Origin: Verrucomicrobiota bacterium
GTDB lineage: Bacteria; Verrucomicrobiota; Verrucomicrobiia; Verrucomicrobiales; DEV007
DNA length: 64,000 nucleotides
Reading direction: 5' to 3'
NCBI GenBank assembly: GCA_018970725.1
Contig: JAGWVU010000021.1
Coordinates: forward strand, 16,631-80,630
This document shows, piece after piece, positions 53,478 through 63,006 of this stretch (its first letter is position 1; each line of letters begins with the position of its first letter). Position numbers and translations under genes: made by a program. The notes under the pieces were generated by a model. That model saw nothing but the letters and a program-made list of their open reading frames with translations, searched no databases and had not been told where the DNA came from.

Positions 53478-54115
53478 CTTGGGCTGGAGGAGACGAGCTG
53501 AACCCGGACGGCAGAGGAGGTCCCTTGGGAAGAGGGAGCGCCGCGGAACGGATGCACCACAGTGGCCAGGTCCCCAGAGGAATCGTTCGGTTTTTCGAGA
53601 TAGCCGATGATCGATTTCGACGGAGCGACCGCTTCCAGACCCTCGAGTCGGATGATCGTGGTGGCCGCGGCCGGGTGGTAGAGGGCGGAGGCCTTGTGCC
53701 CCGGGTGCGGTGCGAAGGTGTGCAGGACCTCGGAGTGAGCCGGATCCGGTGAGACGAAACGGGTGCCGCTGAGGAGGATGACCGCCAAGGCCAAAACCGA
53801 GGTGGCGGGAAGGGCCCAATGAGAGCTGTTGAACCAATCGATGAACATCTCCACCCAAGCGCGGAGCCGGGTGACCGGATTCTCCGCAATCCGGCGGTAA
53901 ACCTGACGGTTGAAAAGATCGGGGAAGGGGGGCTCCGGGAACTCTTCGCCCGGTGAGGCGTGAAGCCGGATCATGGCGCCGAGTTTCTCGATCTCCATTC
54001 TCTGTCGGAACAATTCGGGATCTGCGGCCAAGAGATCGGAGATCTCATCGCCGCTCAATTCACCATCGAACCATTTGGTTAGTCTGATCTCGTCATCGGT
54101 TGGTTGTTCCATCAT
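53474..54115 (-). CDS. Putative anti-sigma factor, membrane-anchored
   Basis: The 213-residue protein has an acidic helical cytoplasmic part (1 to about 95: LTKWFDGELSGDEISDLLAADPEL), one membrane helix at about 101-117 (ALPATSVLALAVILLSG) and an external part of about 95 residues. This layout, directly after an ECF sigma gene and overlapping it by four bases, indicates an anti-sigma factor. The zinc HxxxCxxC motif of the ZAS class is absent. On a signal it would release the sigma factor. Confidence 0.75.
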   Translation of the reverse strand: MMEQPTDDEIRLTKWFDGELSGDEISDLLAADPELFRQRMEIEKLGAMIRLHASPGEEFPEPPFPDLFNRQVYRRIAENPVTRLRAWVEMFIDWFNSSHWALPATSVLALAVILLSGTRFVSPDPAHSEVLHTFAPHPGHKASALYHPAAATTIIRLEGLEAVAPSKSIIGYLEKPNDSSGDLATVVHPFRGAPSSQGTSSAVRVQLVSSSPR

Positions 54116-54735
54116 GTTGCTGTCGGGTGTGCGTCTTTCAGAAGTGTCTGAAGTTTCTTGCGTGCGTAGAAAAGGCGGGACATGACGGTCCCGATGGAGC
54201 AGCCGACGCGGTCGGCGATTTCCTGGTATTTGAGACCATCGATTTCCTTGAGGAGGATGACATCGCGATGGTCGGGGGAGAGTTTGGCGATGGCGTTTTC
54301 GATGCGGAGGCGCAGCTCCGATTTCTCGGCGTTTTCGTCCGGTTGAGAGACGGGCCGGGGAGCGGTGGGGGCGGCGGACTCGATGGCGTCGGTGCGGATG
54401 GAGTCATCGAACTCAGTGCCATCCCCGCGGACGCGGCGTTTGCGGAGCCAGTCGTAGGTGACGTTGTGGGCGATCCTGTAGAGCCAGGTGTAGAAGTTGG
54501 AGCGGGCTTCGAAGCGGGGGAGAGCCTTCCAAGCCTTGACGAAGGTGTCCTGAGCCAGGTCCCAGGCATCCGCTTCGTTATGGATCATGTTCACGATCAT
54601 GGCGTAGACCTTGCCCCGGTAACGGGTGACAAGTTGGTCGAACGCTTCCATGTCTCCGGACTGGCTTCGGATGACCAATTCGGGGTCGGAGGCTTCAACC
54701 GTCCCATAGGACGCCTTGACTTCAGCGCTATTCAT
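54112..54735 (-). CDS. ECF-family RNA polymerase sigma factor
   Basis: The 207-residue protein has sigma region 2 (about 25-95: AFDQLVTRYRGKVYAMIVNMIHNEADAWDLAQDTFVKAW and YTWLYRIAHNVTYDWLRKR, in parts), an acidic linker, and region 4 (about 145-200: LSPDHRDVILLKEIDGLKYQEIADRVGCSIGTVMSRL, in parts). It has no region 3, as expected for ECF. The ATG at 54735 begins MNSAEVKAS; longer in-frame readings are unlikely. It is coupled to the anti-sigma and secreted-protein genes by ATGA overlaps. Confidence 0.9.
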   Translation of the reverse strand: MNSAEVKASYGTVEASDPELVIRSQSGDMEAFDQLVTRYRGKVYAMIVNMIHNEADAWDLAQDTFVKAWKALPRFEARSNFYTWLYRIAHNVTYDWLRKRRVRGDGTEFDDSIRTDAIESAAPTAPRPVSQPDENAEKSELRLRIENAIAKLSPDHRDVILLKEIDGLKYQEIADRVGCSIGTVMSRLFYARKKLQTLLKDAHPTAT

Positions 54736-54945
54736 TTGGCAGCAGGGAACTTGGGGAGAATGCGCGCGATGGTCCTGTTTCCGTAGGCTATCACGGCGCG
54801 CCGGGAGGTCACACGGCTTTTTGGAATTTCTCGTTTCCGGGGTGGGGAGCACCCCTTCGAGGGGAGTCACGATGCAGTCTGTCATATACACCGACAGACG
54901 AGAAATTCCGCGGCACTGGCGCTGAATTGAATAAAACTTGGGCAA

Positions 54946-56058
54946 TCAGCGACTGATCGGCTTGGCCCTGACCGGGGAGCCGGGGCGGCGCATGATGATT
55001 TCCACTTCGACGCGCCGGTTGAGGGCTTCGCGGGACTTGTCGATCTCGATTTTGCCGGTGGGTTGGACCAGAGGCTGGGCCGGGCCGTAGCCGACCGCTT
55101 GGAGATCGTAACCTTGGAGACCGAGTTGGGAGACGAGCCAGCCCCGGACGGCTTCGGCCCGGAGACGGCTCAGTTCCTCGTTGTTTCTCGGGCCCGGGCC
55201 GGTGGCGGTGCCGAACGGGATGGAATCGGTGAAACCCTTGAAAATGAAGGTCGCGTCCTTGTTCGCCAGGATGACCATCCCGAGCTTCATGAGACTGAGC
55301 TTGGCCTCGTCCTTGATTTCGTAGGAGGCGAATTCGAAGAGGAGGTCGGTTGGGATGAGGACTTCGGCGGACGGGGTTTGGATGCCCTCGCCGATCAGGG
55401 TATCGAGCGATGAGAACTTGGAGAGGATGGCCTTGCCGACGCCTTGCCCGGCCTGCTTGGTCATTTTCTCCACGAGTTTGTCCGTGTCCACGCCGACCTG
55501 CAGGCCTTCATCGACATAGATCGTGGGTTGGTTGGCCGAAGCGGCTTGGGAGGCCTTGGCGAGCTGGTTTTTGATGTCGGCGGCGGAAGACCCCTTGGGC
55601 AAGCCGAGCTCGATCGATTTGGCGAGGTCGGGCAGGTTGGCTCCGCCGGGGAGGGGAGGGGCCTCCGGGGTGGTGAAGAGATTGGTGACGACGTCGGTGG
55701 CGGGAGTCAGCTTGATGGTCTCGGTGATGTCCGGGGTCTCGGGCGGAGGTTCGTCGATTTCCGCCGGTTCCTTGAGGGGTTCCAGAGGAGTGGGGGCGGG
55801 GCGCGCCTCTTCCGCAAGGCGCTTGGTGGTTTGGTCATCGACCACGGTTTCCGCGCGTTCCACCGGGAGTTGCACGACTTCCTGGAAGCCGGGGACGATC
55901 TGTTTCACCTGGATGTTCTCAAAGACCATGTAGAGGGCCAGGTGAACCAGCACGGAGAGCAGCATGGCGAGGGAGACCCACCAGCCGTAGCCGTTTGCAG
56001 CGGCGGTCCGGCGGTAGCCGCTCGATTTGGCGGACTGCCAGTTGTAATCTGTTTCCAT
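54946..56058 (-). CDS. OmpA/MotB-domain membrane protein
   Basis: The 370-residue protein has one membrane helix (about 27-46, VSLAMLLSVLVHLALYMVF), a Pro/Glu-rich linker, and a C-terminal OmpA-type peptidoglycan-binding domain: LLFEFASYEIKDEAK, IFKGFTDSIPFG, the SRLRAEAVRGWL repeat-like helix, VGYGPAQPL and NRRVEVEI. The orientation is that of MotB or TolR-linked proteins that grip the murein from the inner membrane. No motA is next to it, so a structural role is more likely. Upstream of it, divergently, is glycyl-tRNA synthetase. Confidence 0.82.
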   Translation of the reverse strand: METDYNWQSAKSSGYRRTAAANGYGWWVSLAMLLSVLVHLALYMVFENIQVKQIVPGFQEVVQLPVERAETVVDDQTTKRLAEEARPAPTPLEPLKEPAEIDEPPPETPDITETIKLTPATDVVTNLFTTPEAPPLPGGANLPDLAKSIELGLPKGSSAADIKNQLAKASQAASANQPTIYVDEGLQVGVDTDKLVEKMTKQAGQGVGKAILSKFSSLDTLIGEGIQTPSAEVLIPTDLLFEFASYEIKDEAKLSLMKLGMVILANKDATFIFKGFTDSIPFGTATGPGPRNNEELSRLRAEAVRGWLVSQLGLQGYDLQAVGYGPAQPLVQPTGKIEIDKSREALNRRVEVEIIMRRPGSPVRAKPISR

Positions 56059-56177
56059 GGAATCGGAGCAAGGTAGCAAACCTTTCGACGTTTGCCAAAT
56101 GTGGGAATGCCGGGTGAATTTCGGGTTGCAGCGGAGAGGCTCCGGCGGTTTGGTGGCGGCCCTTTTTGATCCCTGCC

Positions 56178-57755
56178 ATGGCCCAGAACGTCAAGACCGA
56201 GAAATCGATGGAGAAGATCGTCAGCCTTTGCAAGCGCAAGGGCTTCATCTTCCAGGCCGGTGAACTTTATGGAGGGCTCAACGGATGCTGGGACTACGGT
56301 CCGCTCGGGGCTGAGTTGAAGCGCAACCTCAAGGATTACTGGTGGCGCAAAACCGTTCAGGAGCGGGACGATGTTCTCGGCATGGACGGGGCCATCCTGA
56401 CCATGAAGCAGGTCCTCAAGTCTTCCGGGCACCTCGACGGTTTCAGCGATCCGATGTGCGATTGCCTTCTCTCCAAGGCCAGGTTGCGGGCGGACCAGAT
56501 CCCTCCCCAGAATGGCACCGCGGTCTGGTATTCCGGCGCTTCCCATGGAGCTTCCGATTGGAGCACGGACAAGGTCTTCGCGGTGTTGGTGCCGCCGGGG
56601 AAGGACGTGGAATCCGCCCGGAAAACCGCCCGGCAGTTTTACGGTCAGTTCCTTCCGGACAAGCGGATTTCGCCGAAGGAACTCGAGTTGGCCGGGGAAA
56701 AGAGCGAGGAAATGACCGGCACGACGCGGTTCAACCCGGAGAACGGTTCGCTCCTGACCGAGCCCCGCGAGTTCAACCTGATGTTCCAGACCAGGGTCGG
56801 CGCCTCGGCGGATGAGAACGATCCCAACGCGATCGCCTTCCTGCGCCCTGAGACGGCGCAATCGATTTTCGTCCAATATAAGAACGTGCTCGATTCCTCC
56901 CGGGTGAAACTGCCGTTCGGGATCGCCCAGATCGGAAAATCCTTTCGCAACGAGATCAACCCGCGGAATTTCACCTTCCGCAGCCGGGAGTTCGAGCAGA
57001 TGGAGATCGAATACTTCTGCCGGCCGGAGGACGGTCTCCGGCTGACGGACGAATGGCTCGAGGCGCGGCTCCGGTTTTACGAGGAGATCGGGATTCCCCG
57101 GACCAAGCTCCACATCCTCGATGTGCCGGACGGGGAGCGCGCCTTTTACTCGAGGAAAACCTACGACATCGAATACGAGTTTCCCTTCGGCGTCCAGGAA
57201 CTTGAGGGCGTGGCCTACCGGACGGACTACGATCTCGGCGTGCACCAGAAGGGGGCCGGGAAGTCCTTGGAATACTTCGACGAGGAGACGAAGGAGAAAC
57301 TCCTCCCCCATGTGGTCGAGCCCAGCGCCGGATGCGACCGCACCGTGCTGGCCCTGATTTGCGAGGCTTACGACGAGGAGGTGGTGAAGGACGAGAAAGG
57401 GAAGGAGGAGGTCCGTACCGTGCTCCGGTTCCATCCGCGCATGGCTCCGGTGAAGTGTGGCATTTTTCCGTTGCTCAAGAACAAGCCGGAACTGGTGGCC
57501 AAGGCGCGCGAAGTGCAGAAGCTGCTGCAGCCCTTCATGACCGTGTTTTACGATGAGACCGCGGCCATCGGGCGTCGTTACCGTCGCCAGGATGAGATCG
57601 GAACCCCTTTCGGCGTGACGATCGACTTCGATACGATCGGTGAGAACGGTCCAGAGGGGCGGGACACCGTGACGTTGCGGGACCGGGACACCATGGAGCA
57701 ACAGCGCATCAAGATCGAGGATCTGCTGCACTTCCTGCTGGAACGGATTCATTGA
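56178..57755 (+). CDS. Glycyl-tRNA synthetase, single-chain alpha2 type
   Basis: The 525-residue protein is the eukaryote/archaea-like dimeric GlyRS (sometimes called GlyS or GlyQS), not the alpha2-beta2 type. The N-terminal segment FIFQAGELYGGLNGCWDYGPLG is diagnostic; class II motif 2 is at IGKSFRNEINPRNFTFRSREFEQME, in parts, and motif 3 follows EPSAGCDRTVLA-like sequence, ending with an anticodon-binding domain. ATG at 56178 begins MAQNVKTEKS. Its stop is 12 bases before the rlmH start, suggesting coupling. Confidence 0.93.
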   Translation: MAQNVKTEKSMEKIVSLCKRKGFIFQAGELYGGLNGCWDYGPLGAELKRNLKDYWWRKTVQERDDVLGMDGAILTMKQVLKSSGHLDGFSDPMCDCLLSKARLRADQIPPQNGTAVWYSGASHGASDWSTDKVFAVLVPPGKDVESARKTARQFYGQFLPDKRISPKELELAGEKSEEMTGTTRFNPENGSLLTEPREFNLMFQTRVGASADENDPNAIAFLRPETAQSIFVQYKNVLDSSRVKLPFGIAQIGKSFRNEINPRNFTFRSREFEQMEIEYFCRPEDGLRLTDEWLEARLRFYEEIGIPRTKLHILDVPDGERAFYSRKTYDIEYEFPFGVQELEGVAYRTDYDLGVHQKGAGKSLEYFDEETKEKLLPHVVEPSAGCDRTVLALICEAYDEEVVKDEKGKEEVRTVLRFHPRMAPVKCGIFPLLKNKPELVAKAREVQKLLQPFMTVFYDETAAIGRRYRRQDEIGTPFGVTIDFDTIGENGPEGRDTVTLRDRDTMEQQRIKIEDLLHFLLERIH

Positions 57756-57767
57756 ACCGGGACGACT

Positions 57768-58208
57768 CTGAACTGGCGGATCTGCACCATCGGCAAACCG
57801 GCCCTCGCCTTCGCGCGGCTCGGGATCGAGGAGTATCTGGGGCGTTTGCAGCGTTACACGGCGGTTGCCCTGACCCACGGCAAGGAGCGCGGAGCGGACC
57901 AGAACAGCGCCCAGCTTCTGGCCGCGAGCGAGGGGACCTTCCGGATCGGTCTCGATGAACGGGGGCGCGAACTGACCACCGGCGGGCTGGTCGAGGTCAT
58001 CAACCGATGGGAGTTGGAGGGCTCGGTCAAAACCGTTGGCCTCCTGATTGGCGGGGCGGACGGGCATACCGAGGGCTTGCGGTCCGAGTGCCAGACCCTC
58101 TGGCGCCTCAGTTCACTTACTTTGCAACATGAACTCGCTCTCCTCGTCCTCTTGGAAGCGCTTTACCGGGCCTACACCATCAAACGCGGTGAGCCGTATC
58201 ATCGGTGA
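57768..58208 (+). CDS. rlmH: 23S rRNA pseudouridine-1915 N3-methyltransferase RlmH, CTG start
   Basis: This 146-residue SPOUT methyltransferase has IGGADGHTEGL, LSSLTLQHELA and a C-terminal YRAYTIKRGEPYHR that match RlmH throughout. The N-terminal strand NWRICTIGKPALAF must belong to the protein, because the family begins there. The frame opens right after the glyS stop, and no ATG, GTG or TTG precedes that strand; CTG at 57768 gives MNWRICTIGK. The next usable start, TTG at 57846, would delete the first strand. The start is therefore inferred to be a non-standard CTG. The end overlaps the convergent gene by 29 bases. Confidence 0.82.
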   Translation: MNWRICTIGKPALAFARLGIEEYLGRLQRYTAVALTHGKERGADQNSAQLLAASEGTFRIGLDERGRELTTGGLVEVINRWELEGSVKTVGLLIGGADGHTEGLRSECQTLWRLSSLTLQHELALLVLLEALYRAYTIKRGEPYHR

Positions 58209-58686
58209 CCGGATCCGGCCTCGTTTCCCGCGCCCGGCGGTAGGCCGCTTCAATGGCCGCCCGCGCTTCCGGCGCCCGGAGGCACCGCAGCCCTCTGCGC
58301 CGGACCCGATCGATCTCCCGCGGGTTGGCCCCGGTCCGGGCCAACAGGATCATGGTTTCCTCGTAGGGTTCGGAAATCCCCGGATGCCACTCCATGACCC
58401 GCGCATATTCCGCGAGGGCGTCGTCCAAACAATCCCGGGCCACGTAACTGCGGGCGAGCCGGAGGTCGATCGGCGGCCGTTCTCCCGTCGCGGATCCGAT
58501 CCCCAGGATCGAATCGATCACCCGGGTGACCGGGCGGGTGAGATCGTCCATCAGGAGGATCGCCCCGAGAACGAGGAAAGGCAGAGAGAAGATGATCCCG
58601 AACAGATGCGTTTGAGAAACCACAAGGGCGAGGATCAAGGCCCCGGCCCCGCCGACCCTGCGCAGATGATGCCGTTGGAATTCCAT
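58180..58686 (-). CDS. Small membrane protein with TPR-like soluble end
   Basis: The 168-residue protein has two hydrophobic segments near the N-terminus (about 15-45, ALILALVVSQTHLFGIIFSLPFLVLG, in parts) and a helical, TPR-like soluble part (IDLRLARSYVARDCLDDALAEYARVM). The function is unknown. Its end overlaps the convergent rlmH by 29 bases. It is divergent from ribA with 93 bases between starts. A longer in-frame reading to 59628 would run antisense to ribA and is rejected. Confidence 0.65.
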   Translation of the reverse strand: MEFQRHHLRRVGGAGALILALVVSQTHLFGIIFSLPFLVLGAILLMDDLTRPVTRVIDSILGIGSATGERPPIDLRLARSYVARDCLDDALAEYARVMEWHPGISEPYEETMILLARTGANPREIDRVRRRGLRCLRAPEARAAIEAAYRRARETRPDPVTDDTAHRV

Positions 58687-58779
58687 GATTTTCCCGTCGC
58701 CCCGGAAAGGCTTCCCGTTCGCCAAACCGCCTCCTTGATGGTATAGGGTTCCTTCTTCCCGTCGTCCAACCGAAACCGA

Positions 58780-59394
58780 ATGATCATCGAGGAATACGCA
58801 CGATGCGAGCTGCCGACGCTCTACGGTCGCTTTGAGGTCCGCGTGTTCCGGCACGAAGGGGATCCCGACGAGGCCATCGTGGTTTCCATGGGCGAAGATT
58901 TTCTGCCGGAGGAGACGGTTTTCGTGCGGCTGCATTCCGAGTGTTTCACGGGAGAGGTCCTCGGCTCGCTGAAATGTGATTGTCAGGGGCAGCTCGATCT
59001 GGCGTTGCGCCGGATCGCGGAACTGGGGCGTGGCGTGGTGGTCTACTTGCGGCAGGAAGGGCGGGGCATCGGCTTGGGCAACAAAATCCGGGCCTACGCG
59101 GAACAGGCAAAGGGAGCGAACACGATCGAAGCGAATCATGCCCTCGGTTTCCCCTCGGACCTTCGGGACTTCCGGGTGGCCGCTCCCATCTTGACGAGCC
59201 TTGGCATTCAGCGGATTGCCCTGAACACGAACAACCCCCAGAAGATCGACGCCCTCCGCCAGCATGGGATCGAGGTGGTGGAGGTCGTGCCCTCCCTGAC
59301 CGAGCCGAACGAACACAACCAGGATTATTTGCGGACCAAGGCCGAGGAGCTGGGCCACTTCAACCTCATTGGATCCCTTCGGATCGTAAAGTGA
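58780..59394 (+). CDS. ribA: GTP cyclohydrolase II (riboflavin biosynthesis)
   Basis: The 204-residue protein carries the GCH II motifs: RLHSECFTGEVLGSLKCDC with zinc ligands C55, C66 and C68, LRQEGRGIGLGNKIRAY with the catalytic Arg, and NTNNPQKIDALR. It converts GTP to the first pyrimidine of riboflavin synthesis, releasing formate and pyrophosphate. It is a single-domain RibA without the DHBP synthase half. No other rib genes are in view. Confidence 0.93.
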   Translation: MIIEEYARCELPTLYGRFEVRVFRHEGDPDEAIVVSMGEDFLPEETVFVRLHSECFTGEVLGSLKCDCQGQLDLALRRIAELGRGVVVYLRQEGRGIGLGNKIRAYAEQAKGANTIEANHALGFPSDLRDFRVAAPILTSLGIQRIALNTNNPQKIDALRQHGIEVVEVVPSLTEPNEHNQDYLRTKAEELGHFNLIGSLRIVK

Positions 59395-59434
59395 AGTCCC
59401 GTCGCGACGGTCCGCCTTGCCAACCAGTCCCGCC

Positions 59435-62400
59435 ATGAGAAAAGCCTTCGTCCTCCTCCTTCTCGCGCTGCTTCCGGCGGCTCCGAGGCTTCGTGCCATC
59501 ACCCCGGCGGAACTTGAGTCGCGCTTCAAACCCCTGCCGACGGTTCCCGAGGACCGGCTGCCCGCCCTCGCCAACGCGAAGGGCACGTTCCGTGGTCTGA
59601 TCCGGCACGAAGGCCTCGAGGGCCACACGTGGGTCGCTTTTCCCTTCGTCGAAAATCCCGGGAGCCTCGGGTTCGACCCGCAGGGACGGCTTTACGTGGC
59701 GGAGGCGAACCGTTTCTGGCTCGGCGTCCCCGACTTGCGCGGGGCGAACGAACTGATCCGCGGCGACTTCCAGTCCGTGACCGTGGCGGACCGTCTCGCC
59801 CTGTATCGGAAACACGCGTCAAGTTTCCCCGAAGGCTGGTTCAGCCGCGTGGCCGACCGTCTCCTCCTCCTCGAGGACCGGGACGGCAACGGGGCCGCGG
59901 ACCATCGTTCGGTTTTTTCCGATCGCTTCCGGCGGCCTGAGGACGGCATCGGCTTCTCCGTTCTCGCCGATGAGGGAGCGGTCTTCTTCACCTGCATCCC
60001 GAGCGTCTGGCGGCTGCGCGATACCAATGGCGATGGCAGGGCGGACGAGGAAAAGGAGATCTCCACCGGCTACGGCGTGCGTGTTTCCTTCATCGGGCAC
60101 GATCTCCACGGCATCGTCCGGGGGCCCGACGGCCGTCTTTATTTTTCGGTCGGGGACCGGGGCTATCACGTCACCACCGCCGACGGTCAGCTACAAGCCG
60201 GTTCCGGTCGCGGCGCGATCTTCCGGTGTGAGTCGGACGGTTCCGGGCTCGAAGTCTTCTGCACCGGATTGCGGAATCCGCAGGAGCTGGTCTTCGATGA
60301 ACTCGGCAATCTGTTCACCTTCGACAACACGGGCGACATCGGGGACAAGGCCCGCATGGTTTACGCCATCGAGGGGAGCGACTCGGGCTGGAACATGGCG
60401 CACCAGTCGGCCCATCACTACGCGACCCATCTCGATTGGGGCGTTTTCCGCCCGGAACAATCGATGTGGGTGAAGGAACGGATGTTCGACCTCCACCACG
60501 AGGATCAGCCGCAGTGGGTTTATCCCCCCGCCTCCCATGTTGCCAACGGACCATCCGGCGTGACCTGGCTCACGGGCGAGTCGTTGCCCGCCGATCTGCG
60601 GGCCCAATTCCTTCTGGCAAACTACCGGGGCGCCCCGGACAACTGCAACCTCCTCCTCGTCGGGGCGGAGCCGAAGGGGGCGGGCTACGTGGCCAGCGGG
60701 GAACGCGAGATCGTCCGCGGAGTCGGCGCGAGCGACGTGGAACTCGGCTACGATGGCAGGCTTTACATCTGTGATTTCGGCGGAGGCTGGAGCGTGAACG
60801 AGAACGGCTCCATCCAAGTGGCTGGATCTCTCAACCCCACCGAACGAGAGGCCGGCGCCAAGGTCGCTGCGATGTTCCGGGAAGGATTCGCCCAACGCGG
60901 GCTCGCCGAACTGCGTGGGTTGCTCTCCCATCCGGATCGCCGCGTCCGGCAGGCCGCGCAATTCGCCCTGGCCGGTCACGGGGCGGAGGGAGTCCGCGGG
61001 TTCGTCGCCGTGATGGCCCAAAGTTCCCCCCGCTCCGCCCGCCTTCATGCGCTTTGGGGGCTCGGGCAACTCGGCCGCCGTGGCTTGCAAGTTGCCGATA
61101 CCCTTGTCCCCCTGCTCCGCGATGGCGATCCCGAGATCCGCGCCAATGCGGCCCGGGTCCTCGGGGATCTCCGGGCCGTGGCCGCAAAGCCTGCCTTGAT
61201 CGAAGTCCTCGCCGGGGACGACTCCATCCGCGTGCGTTCCCTCGCCGCCATCGCTCTGGGCCGGATCGCGGATGCCGGGGACGCGGAAGTGACCCAAGCC
61301 CTCTTCGCCGCCACCCTGACCAACGGGCAGGCGGCTCCTGACATCGTCCTGCGCCATGCCCTGCTCTCCGCTCTTTCCCGGGTCGCCACCACCCCCGGGG
61401 TCGTGGCCAAAGCCGGCTCCGGATCCCGCGAGGAGCGACTCCTCGCCGTCCTCGTCCTGCGGCGTCGGGAAAGCGGGGAACTCGAGCGGTTTTTGGGCGA
61501 TACCGATCCGCTGGTTCGCCGCGAGGTCATCCGCGCGATCCACGATACCCGTGCGCTGGATAGCGCCGCGGGCGAGGCGGTGGCGGCCCTTCGCGACGGT
61601 CTCGCCGGTCTGCCCGAGGCCGTGCAGCGGCGTATCGTCGCGGCGAACTACCGCAAGGGCACTCCCGCCCACGCTCTGGGGATGCTGCGGCTCGCGGCCG
61701 ATGACACCCTGGCCATGCCAGTCCGAAAGGCCGCCTTCAACGGGCTCAAGGAATGGGAAGCGGCGATCGATACCGATCCCGTGCTGGGGCATTACCGACC
61801 GCAGATCGTCAAGGAGGGGCGGGCCTTCGCCTCGGTTGCTCCCGTGCTGCGCGACGAGTTGATCAAGTTCCTCGGCGCTTCGGAGAATGCGGATCTCACC
61901 ACGCTGGCGATTGAGTTCGCGAACAAGGCGGGCATTGGGCTTGAACCCGCTATCCTGTTCGCGCAAGCGCGCAACGCCAAACTGGGGCCCGGCCTCCGGG
62001 TGGCGGTCATTGAAAGCCTGCTGGCCGCCAAGCCCCCGGGGACGGTCGAGTGCATCGCCGCGCTCCTCTCGGACCAGGCCGTGCCGGTGCGGGCCGCCGC
62101 GGTCAAGGCCGCTTTCACCCTCGGACTCGATGGCATCAAGGAGCAGGCGGTGACCGCCGTTGGGGAGGCGCCCCTTCCGGTCGCGCGCGCCGCCCTCGCC
62201 GGAATCGCGGCCACGGATCCCGGGGCCGTCGTGAAATGGTGGAACGATCGGCAGTCCAGCCTCCGCCCCGGTCTTTGGCTGGACGCCTGGCTCGCGCTTT
62301 CCGCAAAAGGGCGTCCGGAGGCCGCCGCTCATGCCGCTTCGGCTCCGGACGCGGTCTTTCGCCTTGGTCTCGAGGGTGGCGATGTCGGCGCCGGTGAAAT

Positions 62401-62854
62401 TGTGTTCAAAAATCAGGGGGCCTGTCTCCAATGTCACAAGGTGGGCGGTGAAGGCGGCGAAAAAGGTGGCGTCCAAGGCCCCGACCTTCGCGATGTCGGG
62501 AAACGTCTTGCCCGGGAGAAAATCCTCGAGTCCGTTGCCAATCCCGGGGCCGAGATCGCACCCGGCTACGGCATGACCACAGTGACCTTGAAGAGCAAGG
62601 AAGCCGTCATCGGCCGGATTTCCCGGGAGACGCCCGGGCAGATCACCGTGACCGGACTGGACAACCGATCCCGGGAAATCCCGCGGGGCGAGATCGCCTC
62701 CGTGGCTCCACCGGTTTCCGCGATGCCTCCCGTCGCCGCCGCCTTGCCTCCGGGAGAGTTCCGCGACCTGATCGCTTTTCTCGCCTCGCAAAAAGGCGGC
62801 AAGTGGAAGGCGGACGATGCCTCGCATGGGGATGCCGAAAAGATTGCGAAGTGA
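59435..62854 (+). CDS. PVC-type membrane-bound dehydrogenase: propeller, HEAT repeats, CxxCH haem domain
   Basis: The 1139-residue secreted protein has a signal peptide (MRKAFVLLLLALLPAAPRLRA), a propeller domain of the PQQ-sugar-dehydrogenase-like type found in Planctomycetes (about 60-470; NxGDxGxD-like loops such as FTFDNTGDIGDKARM), a long HEAT-repeat stretch (about 480-960), and a C-terminal cytochrome domain with CLQCH at 997-1001. The late TVTLKSKEAVIGRISRE block is typical too. It probably oxidises a sugar or alcohol in the periplasm and passes electrons to a haem chain. The ATG at 59435 lies 40 bases after ribA. Confidence 0.88.
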   Translation: MRKAFVLLLLALLPAAPRLRAITPAELESRFKPLPTVPEDRLPALANAKGTFRGLIRHEGLEGHTWVAFPFVENPGSLGFDPQGRLYVAEANRFWLGVPDLRGANELIRGDFQSVTVADRLALYRKHASSFPEGWFSRVADRLLLLEDRDGNGAADHRSVFSDRFRRPEDGIGFSVLADEGAVFFTCIPSVWRLRDTNGDGRADEEKEISTGYGVRVSFIGHDLHGIVRGPDGRLYFSVGDRGYHVTTADGQLQAGSGRGAIFRCESDGSGLEVFCTGLRNPQELVFDELGNLFTFDNTGDIGDKARMVYAIEGSDSGWNMAHQSAHHYATHLDWGVFRPEQSMWVKERMFDLHHEDQPQWVYPPASHVANGPSGVTWLTGESLPADLRAQFLLANYRGAPDNCNLLLVGAEPKGAGYVASGEREIVRGVGASDVELGYDGRLYICDFGGGWSVNENGSIQVAGSLNPTEREAGAKVAAMFREGFAQRGLAELRGLLSHPDRRVRQAAQFALAGHGAEGVRGFVAVMAQSSPRSARLHALWGLGQLGRRGLQVADTLVPLLRDGDPEIRANAARVLGDLRAVAAKPALIEVLAGDDSIRVRSLAAIALGRIADAGDAEVTQALFAATLTNGQAAPDIVLRHALLSALSRVATTPGVVAKAGSGSREERLLAVLVLRRRESGELERFLGDTDPLVRREVIRAIHDTRALDSAAGEAVAALRDGLAGLPEAVQRRIVAANYRKGTPAHALGMLRLAADDTLAMPVRKAAFNGLKEWEAAIDTDPVLGHYRPQIVKEGRAFASVAPVLRDELIKFLGASENADLTTLAIEFANKAGIGLEPAILFAQARNAKLGPGLRVAVIESLLAAKPPGTVECIAALLSDQAVPVRAAAVKAAFTLGLDGIKEQAVTAVGEAPLPVARAALAGIAATDPGAVVKWWNDRQSSLRPGLWLDAWLALSAKGRPEAAAHAASAPDAVFRLGLEGGDVGAGEIVFKNQGACLQCHKVGGEGGEKGGVQGPDLRDVGKRLAREKILESVANPGAEIAPGYGMTTVTLKSKEAVIGRISRETPGQITVTGLDNRSREIPRGEIASVAPPVSAMPPVAAALPPGEFRDLIAFLASQKGGKWKADDASHGDAEKIAK

Positions 62855-62906
62855 GGTTTCTCCGCTGGAAAGCGGCAGGTGATCTCCGGTCTAGAGATCT
62901 TCGTAT

Positions 62907-62940
62907 CCTGGCTATGCCCTTCGCTCAGGTGATTACAATT
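62907..62940 (+). repeat. Left terminal inverted repeat of the IS1595-type element
   Basis: Starts CCTGGCTATGC and ends GATTACAATT. Its partner at 63796-63829 matches in reverse complement at 28 of 34 positions. Confidence 0.72.
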
Positions 62941-63006
62941 CACGTCTGCAGTTGAGTCCAGTAAGCTCGGATTTCCCCTGGCCGGATGTCGGATTTACCC
63001 TCAACC

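Noticed and set aside
60191..62827. An 878-codon minus-strand open frame
   Set aside because: Antisense to the PVC dehydrogenase; shadow composition and no motifs.
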